This document shows positions 6,279 to 9,456 of a DNA stretch of 9,456 nucleotides, piece after piece. The first letter of the stretch is position 1; every line of letters begins with the position of its first letter. The stretch comes from Clostridiales bacterium. Lineage in GTDB: Bacteria; Bacillota; Dehalobacteriia; UBA4068. The notes beneath the pieces are model-generated. The model was not told where the DNA came from. It made no database searches and saw only the letters and a list, made by a program, of their open reading frames with translations. The stretch covers positions 1 through 9,456 of the forward strand of contig WRDJ01000008.1 of NCBI GenBank assembly GCA_009783495.1, written 5' to 3'. A program made the position numbers and the translations under genes.

Positions 6279-6845
6279 TTGGATAAGTTCAAGAAGGGGG
6301 CCTCGGCTTTGGGCGCCGGTTTCATGCGCGGTATGCGCGCCACGAGGCACTTTTTTAAGTTCAAGTTTAGGGTTTCGGCCCTGACTTTTGGCGTGATCGG
6401 CGCTTTCGTGGCCGTCGTCGCGCAGGTGTTCTTTCGTTTTACCCCGCCGGATGCTTATGGCATCTGCATCGTTTGCCACGCGCGGGATCTGGTTAATGTG
6501 GTCATGAGCAACAAGTTCACCTGGTATGCCGCGCCCGCTTCCGACATGGCGGTGTTCAAGGGCTTGGTGTTCACCATTCCTGGCGTCCTTATAGGCGCGG
6601 CTCTCGCCGCCATCCTCAGCGGAGAGTGGAAGCTGCGCTTTGCGGAAAACCCCCTTGTCTCTCTTTGCTTGGGCTTTGTGGTGATGTGCTGCGGCCTGAC
6701 CATTTCCGGCTGCCCCATGAGGATCTTGCTGCGCGCGGCTTATCTTGATGAAGGCGCGTTGCTCGCCATTCCCTTCCTGGTGGCAGGCATCTTTTTGGCT
6801 ACCATGTTCTTAAAACGTAGGGCAAGGGGGTCGAAGCTGCGATGA
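6279..6845 (+). CDS. YeeE/YedE-family membrane transporter, N-terminal half protein
   Basis: 188 aa, starting at TTG with a good ribosome binding site. A basic N-terminus (residues 2-31) precedes about four membrane segments: roughly 33-53, 93-113, 125-145 and 159-178. Two family-type cysteine sites are visible: CIVCHARD (63-70), which aligns as C-x5-RD with CFIGGWRD in the next protein, and ISGCPMR (142-148), matching NGCPIR there. In YeeE/YedE transporters, studied for thiosulfate uptake, conserved cysteines line the path; one YedE branch is tied to selenium metabolism. Family members are usually single proteins of about 350-400 aa, so this is one half. It overlaps the other half by 4 nt (ATGA), implying translational coupling. 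Inferred role: import of a reduced sulfur or selenium species for, or exchanged with, the upstream oxidoreductases. Confidence 0.82.
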   Translation: MDKFKKGASALGAGFMRGMRATRHFFKFKFRVSALTFGVIGAFVAVVAQVFFRFTPPDAYGICIVCHARDLVNVVMSNKFTWYAAPASDMAVFKGLVFTIPGVLIGAALAAILSGEWKLRFAENPLVSLCLGFVVMCCGLTISGCPMRILLRAAYLDEGALLAIPFLVAGIFLATMFLKRRARGSKLR

Positions 6846-7474
6846 TGACAATAGGCACGGTCACTTGGGTCAGCTTGGCGATCGGCCTCGTTTTCGGCTT
6901 TCTGGCCCAACGCTCAAGAATGTGCTTCATCGGCGGTTGGCGCGACTTTTTCCTCATCCGGGATACATACTTATTAAAAGGCTTCATCGCCTTCTTTGTC
7001 GCCGCCGCCATCTTTTTTGCCGGGTTCTATTTTGCGAACTATAGGGTTGCGATGTCGAACTATCCCTGGATCTCCCGGGACAGGCCCGACGTCGCGCTGA
7101 TGGATTTGATAGATATGGGGACGTGGGACAATCCGTTCATACCGGAGCAATACCGTGAATGGGGGATGTGCGAAAACATGGGGCCGCAGATCATCCTCAA
7201 GCCCGGTGAAGACCTGCTGATCCGCGGCATCACGGTTTTCGGCTATACGATTCCCTATGAGTGGGTTTTGTTTCTGGGCGCCACGCTGTTCCTCGGGCTC
7301 TTTTCCACCTTGGCCAACGGCTGTCCCATCCGACAGCATACCATGGCCGCCTCGGGGAACGCTAGTGCCATGCTCTATCTGATCGGGTTCTATTTAGCGA
7401 TCATGCTTTATGATAAGTGGGTCGCGCCGTTCCTAAACGATCTAACCAACGTTTTTCATGTGGTGGGCATCTGA
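6842..7474 (+). CDS. YeeE/YedE-family membrane transporter, C-terminal half protein
   Basis: 210 aa. The ATG at 6842 overlaps the preceding stop as ATGA; a second ATG at 6845 is possible. AAGGGGG lies about 11 nt upstream. Membrane segments fall at roughly 6-24, 46-65, 139-158 and 175-193. Motifs are SRMCFIGGWRDFF (25-37), characteristic of YeeE/YedE, and LANGCPIRQHTMAASGN (157-173). Cys28 and Cys161 are the likely path cysteines. Between segments 2 and 3 there is a hydrophilic stretch of about 70 residues (67-138) with one more Cys (110). It is probably extracytoplasmic, by analogy only. The protein would pair with the product of 6279-6845 to make a complete transporter. It is the last gene of the operon, and a strong terminator follows within about 25 bp. 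Confidence 0.85.
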   Translation: MMTIGTVTWVSLAIGLVFGFLAQRSRMCFIGGWRDFFLIRDTYLLKGFIAFFVAAAIFFAGFYFANYRVAMSNYPWISRDRPDVALMDLIDMGTWDNPFIPEQYREWGMCENMGPQIILKPGEDLLIRGITVFGYTIPYEWVLFLGATLFLGLFSTLANGCPIRQHTMAASGNASAMLYLIGFYLAIMLYDKWVAPFLNDLTNVFHVVGI

Positions 7475-7495
7475 CGCCCATGCCGAGACCAAATT

Positions 7496-7534
7496 AAAAA
7501 AGAGGGCGCCCGGTTATGCCGGGCGCCTTCTTTT
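7496..7534. terminator. Bidirectional Rho-independent terminator
   Basis: GGCGCCCGG (7505-7513) pairs with CCGGGCGCC (7519-7527) around a 5-nt loop. Pairing can extend outward through AAAAAGAG and TTCTTTT via one G-U pair. The T-rich side serves the + strand operon ending at 7474, and the A-run on the other side serves the - strand TPR gene ending at 7560. Its position between two convergent genes fits termination from both sides. Confidence 0.92.
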
Positions 7535-7559
7535 GTGCATAATAATTGTCATTCAACGC

Positions 7560-8525
7560 TTACTCCGGCACATAGCCCAAAGCGAGCGCCCGCTCATAAT
7601 ACTTTATGCCGAGAGCTTCGTCGCCCCGGCCCAAATATGCCTGGCTCAACAGATAATGTGCGGAGGCGTCCCCGGCGTTGATGGAGATGGCCTTTTCAAA
7701 ATCGGCAATGGCTTTATCGAAGTCCTCCTTGGCGAGCCAAGCCAACCCGCGGCTGGTATAACCCGTTTCCGAGTCCGGCAGCAACTCGATGAGGATGGAG
7801 AAATGCCTGGCGGAGGAGTCGAAATCGCCCATGTCATAACAAACGCAGCCCATTTTATAGTAAATGTCGGGCATATCCCTATCCAAAAGATTGGCCGAAT
7901 CATATGCCCTGAGGGCGCGTTTCAAAACACCCAATTCATAATAGCAGTTCCCAAGCAGATAATGCGTTTGGGCGATGGTGGGGTTGCAGGCTTTCGAATC
8001 AAGAAAATCCACGATGGCGTGCTCGTACCTTTTTTCCTGCATATTGATGACGCCGCGCTTGAGAAAAGTGATGGCGTTGCTTGTGTTGCGGTTGATGGCC
8101 GTGGTGAAATGCTTATAAGCGCGCTGCATATCGCCTTTTTCAAAACAGATAAGGCCCATGTCGCAGTTGGCGTTAACATGAAAAGGGTCTATTTTGAGAG
8201 CGGCGCGCAGGTCTGCCAGGGCCTCGTTGTCTTTATTGCCGATGAGGGCATAACACTTCATGCGTTCGTAATAGGTCTCCGCGTCTTGAAAGCCCAGTTC
8301 GATGGCTTGAGTGAAGTTTTTAAGGGCGTTGGCGATATCGCCGAACTCCAAATATTGCCTGCCTCTTAAGAAGTAGGGATGGGGGAATTCCGGCTCCAGT
8401 TCTATAACCCGGCTATACATGGCTATAAGTTCATCCGGGTTCCATTTCCTTTTTTTGCGCTCCTTTTCCATAGCCTCTCTATAGATGTCTGCCGCTTCTT
8501 TGTTGTGATCAATGTTGTCGATCAT
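7560..8525 (-). CDS. Tetratricopeptide (TPR) repeat protein
   Basis: 321 aa when started at the ATG whose complement is 8523-8525. This ATG follows AGGAG (8533-8537 on the complement) at a 7-nt spacing. The open frame runs 34 codons further upstream, but that extension has no better ribosome site and does not look like TPR. Residues about 47-318 form eight consecutive 34-residue TPR units (47-80, 81-114, and so on), with Gly and Tyr in the first helix and Ala in the second, such as YFLRGRQYLEFGD and YTSRGLAWLAKEDFDKAIADF. The N-terminal 30 residues are charged (EKERKKRKW). There is no signal peptide or membrane segment, so it is probably a cytoplasmic scaffold for protein-protein contacts. 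Its partner is unknown. It is convergent with the transporter operon and lies downstream of the AI-2E-family gene on the same strand. Confidence 0.9.
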   Translation of the reverse strand: MIDNIDHNKEAADIYREAMEKERKKRKWNPDELIAMYSRVIELEPEFPHPYFLRGRQYLEFGDIANALKNFTQAIELGFQDAETYYERMKCYALIGNKDNEALADLRAALKIDPFHVNANCDMGLICFEKGDMQRAYKHFTTAINRNTSNAITFLKRGVINMQEKRYEHAIVDFLDSKACNPTIAQTHYLLGNCYYELGVLKRALRAYDSANLLDRDMPDIYYKMGCVCYDMGDFDSSARHFSILIELLPDSETGYTSRGLAWLAKEDFDKAIADFEKAISINAGDASAHYLLSQAYLGRGDEALGIKYYERALALGYVPE

Positions 8526-8532
8526 GACTATG

Positions 8533-8537
8533 CTCCT
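8533..8537 (-). promoter_or_regulatory. Ribosome binding site deciding the TPR gene start
   Basis: On the - strand AAAGGAG is followed 7 nt later by ATG (8525-8523). This favours a 321-residue protein over a 355-residue one starting at 8627, which would also overlap the end of the upstream gene. Confidence 0.8.
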
Positions 8538-8587
8538 TTCATGCTTTTGCCGCGCTATTTGAATCTGCCAAAGCTTATTAAAACACA

Positions 8588-8613
8588 ATCCGCCTTTTTT
8601 GTAAAGGGCGGAT
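8588..8613 (-). terminator. Possible weak terminator after the AI-2E-family gene
   Basis: On the - strand ATCCGCC (8613-8607) pairs with GGCGGAT (8594-8588). TTT/AAA pairing inside is possible past one bulged base, and TGTGTTTTAAT follows. The stem is modest and the T-run is interrupted. It starts just past the stop of the gene at 8624, so it may terminate or attenuate transcription into the TPR gene. Confidence 0.45.
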
Positions 8614-8623
8614 AAGCCGATTC

Positions 8624-9456
8624 TCATTTTTCAAGAAAGAAATTCCTTATCTCTATGATGACGATTTTTACCAGGCCCGCCACCGGAACGGCCACGAACA
8701 TCCCCAAAGGCCCAAAGAGCTGGTTAAGCGCCAGCAGCGAAACGATCACAGCCACGGGATGTATGCGCGCCGAACCGGAATGGACTTTCGGCACCGCGAT
8801 ATACACTTCGATTTGGTTGATCAGAAGGATGAGACAGCCCACCAAAACGGCTTTGCCGAAGCCCAAGGTCACAAGCGTCACCAGGACGGCGATGGCGCCC
8901 GCAATGATGGAGCCGAAAAAGGGAATAAAATCCAGCACAAAGGCCAGAAAAGCCAGGAAGAAAGCAAAATCCACCCCGATGATCAACAGCATCAAATAAA
9001 TTGACAGGGCGAAAAAGAAGGAAATCTTGGCATGGTTTTTCAGCCAGCGCCAAGTGATATCGTTGAAAGACTGGGCGAAATAAGTGAGCTTTTCCCGGGC
9101 TTTTTCCGGCAGGAAGTCTCTGATGGCCTTGATGATTTTTTTGCCGTCAACCAGGAAATAAATGGTCAGGATGATGATGAATATAACATCCACCAGCCCC
9201 TTGGCCAAAGCGGAAAGGCTGTTGAGCAGGTCATAAAGAAAGCCGTCAAAGAAACGGTCGAGCAAATCTTCCACGCCGTTGAGCATGTTAATGAGAGGAT
9301 CCTCAAGCATGGTGGGAAGGTTCAGGCTTTTCAGCCACTCAACCCCCCGCTCGATCAACTCCGGCAGTTGATCCGTATATTCGGGGATCGCTTCTTTCAA
9401 CATGTTGAGCTGCGCTAAAAGCATGGGTACGAGAGAATTGACGAGCAGCCCGATGA
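8624..9456 (-). CDS. AI-2E/PerM-family membrane protein, N-terminus cut by window edge
   Basis: At least 277 residues. The frame stays open past the ATG complementing 9424 to the end of the window (reading IGLLVNSLVP), so that ATG is probably internal and the true start lies outside. Family members are usually about 340-380 aa, so roughly 60-100 residues are missing. Numbering from the internal Met, an amphipathic region (about 10-70) precedes membrane segments near 76-92, 134-150, 152-180, 183-203 and 222-257. Signature features: YFLVDGKKI (89-97), IPFFGSIIAGA (167-177), NQIEVYIAVPKVHSGSARIH (203-222) and LFGPLGMFVAVPVAG (236-250). The family (PF01594) includes exporters or channels proposed for autoinducer-2, Na+/H+ antiport and other solutes, so the name does not fix the substrate. 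The TPR gene follows 98 bp downstream on the same strand. Confidence 0.9.
   Translation of the reverse strand, partial: IGLLVNSLVPMLLAQLNMLKEAIPEYTDQLPELIERGVEWLKSLNLPTMLEDPLINMLNGVEDLLDRFFDGFLYDLLNSLSALAKGLVDVIFIIILTIYFLVDGKKIIKAIRDFLPEKAREKLTYFAQSFNDITWRWLKNHAKISFFFALSIYLMLLIIGVDFAFFLAFLAFVLDFIPFFGSIIAGAIAVLVTLVTLGFGKAVLVGCLILLINQIEVYIAVPKVHSGSARIHPVAVIVSLLALNQLFGPLGMFVAVPVAGLVKIVIIEIRNFFLEK

Noticed and set aside
4847..6364. 505-codon open frame on the - strand
   Set aside because: Antisense shadow of the second AOR-like gene that also runs through the 6208-6241 hairpin into the transporter gene. It has no ribosome site or family features.
6459..6488. Calling the protein at 6279-6845 a c-type cytochrome
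   Set aside because: The CxxCH aligns with the C-x5-RD site of the other transporter half, and the rest of the protein is a YeeE/YedE membrane domain.
7458..8369. 303-codon open frame on the + strand
   Set aside because: Antisense to the TPR gene, whose eight regular 34-residue repeats are unmistakable. It would also run through the terminator at 7496-7534.
8526..8627. 34-residue N-terminal extension of the TPR protein
   Set aside because: A good ribosome site precedes the ATG at 8525. The extension covers a hairpin-like intergenic stretch and overlaps the neighbouring stop codon.

Overview
The window is a compact piece of an anaerobe's genome. Its moderately high GC, strong AGGAGG-type ribosome binding sites, Tat signal peptides and a classic Rho-independent terminator would fit a Bacillota lineage (Clostridia or Negativicutes), but nothing here fixes the taxon. 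No tRNA, rRNA, CRISPR array, transposase or integrase was seen.

The left three quarters (about 9-7474, + strand) look like one transcription unit. It starts with two copies of a two-gene module. Each copy has a Tat-signal ferredoxin with four [4Fe-4S] motifs (9-1058 and 3052-3972), followed by a member of the tungsten/molybdenum aldehyde:ferredoxin oxidoreductase (AOR) superfamily (1115-2953 and 4004-6199). The first 42 residues of the two ferredoxins are almost identical, and the two AOR genes have matching ribosome binding sites and start contexts, so the modules probably arose by tandem duplication. Neither AOR protein has its own signal peptide. The simplest reading is that each folded AOR is exported by Tat together with its ferredoxin partner, giving oxidoreductases that work outside the cytoplasmic membrane, whereas classical AORs are cytoplasmic.

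The two copies have diverged. The first ferredoxin has a lipobox Cys directly after its Tat signal and then a 31-residue Asp-Ala/Asp-Ser/Asp-Gly linker encoded by a hexanucleotide repeat. This suggests a lipid anchor on a flexible acidic tether. The second ferredoxin has neither. The first AOR lacks the His of the family's NRGACH-like motif, which the second keeps. The second AOR lacks the family's usual C-terminal segment and carries a Gly/Ser/Thr/Asn-rich stretch instead. In both, the usual D-x2-G-x-C motif, which supplies the fourth Fe-S cysteine, appears rearranged to C-x2-G-x-S.

After a perfect 15-bp hairpin (6208-6241) come two overlapping genes (6279-6845 and 6842-7474). They encode the two halves of a YeeE/YedE-type membrane transporter, a family linked to thiosulfate uptake and, in one branch, selenium metabolism. 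The operon ends at a strong terminator (about 7496-7534) that can work on both strands.

The right quarter, on the - strand, holds a cytoplasmic TPR-repeat protein (7560-8525) and the C-terminal part of an AI-2E/PerM-family membrane protein (8624 to the window edge). They have no evident link to the redox operon.

The most interesting system here is the pair of apparently exported AOR-like enzymes coupled to a sulfur-type transporter. Substrate, direction of catalysis and electron partner cannot be read from the sequence.
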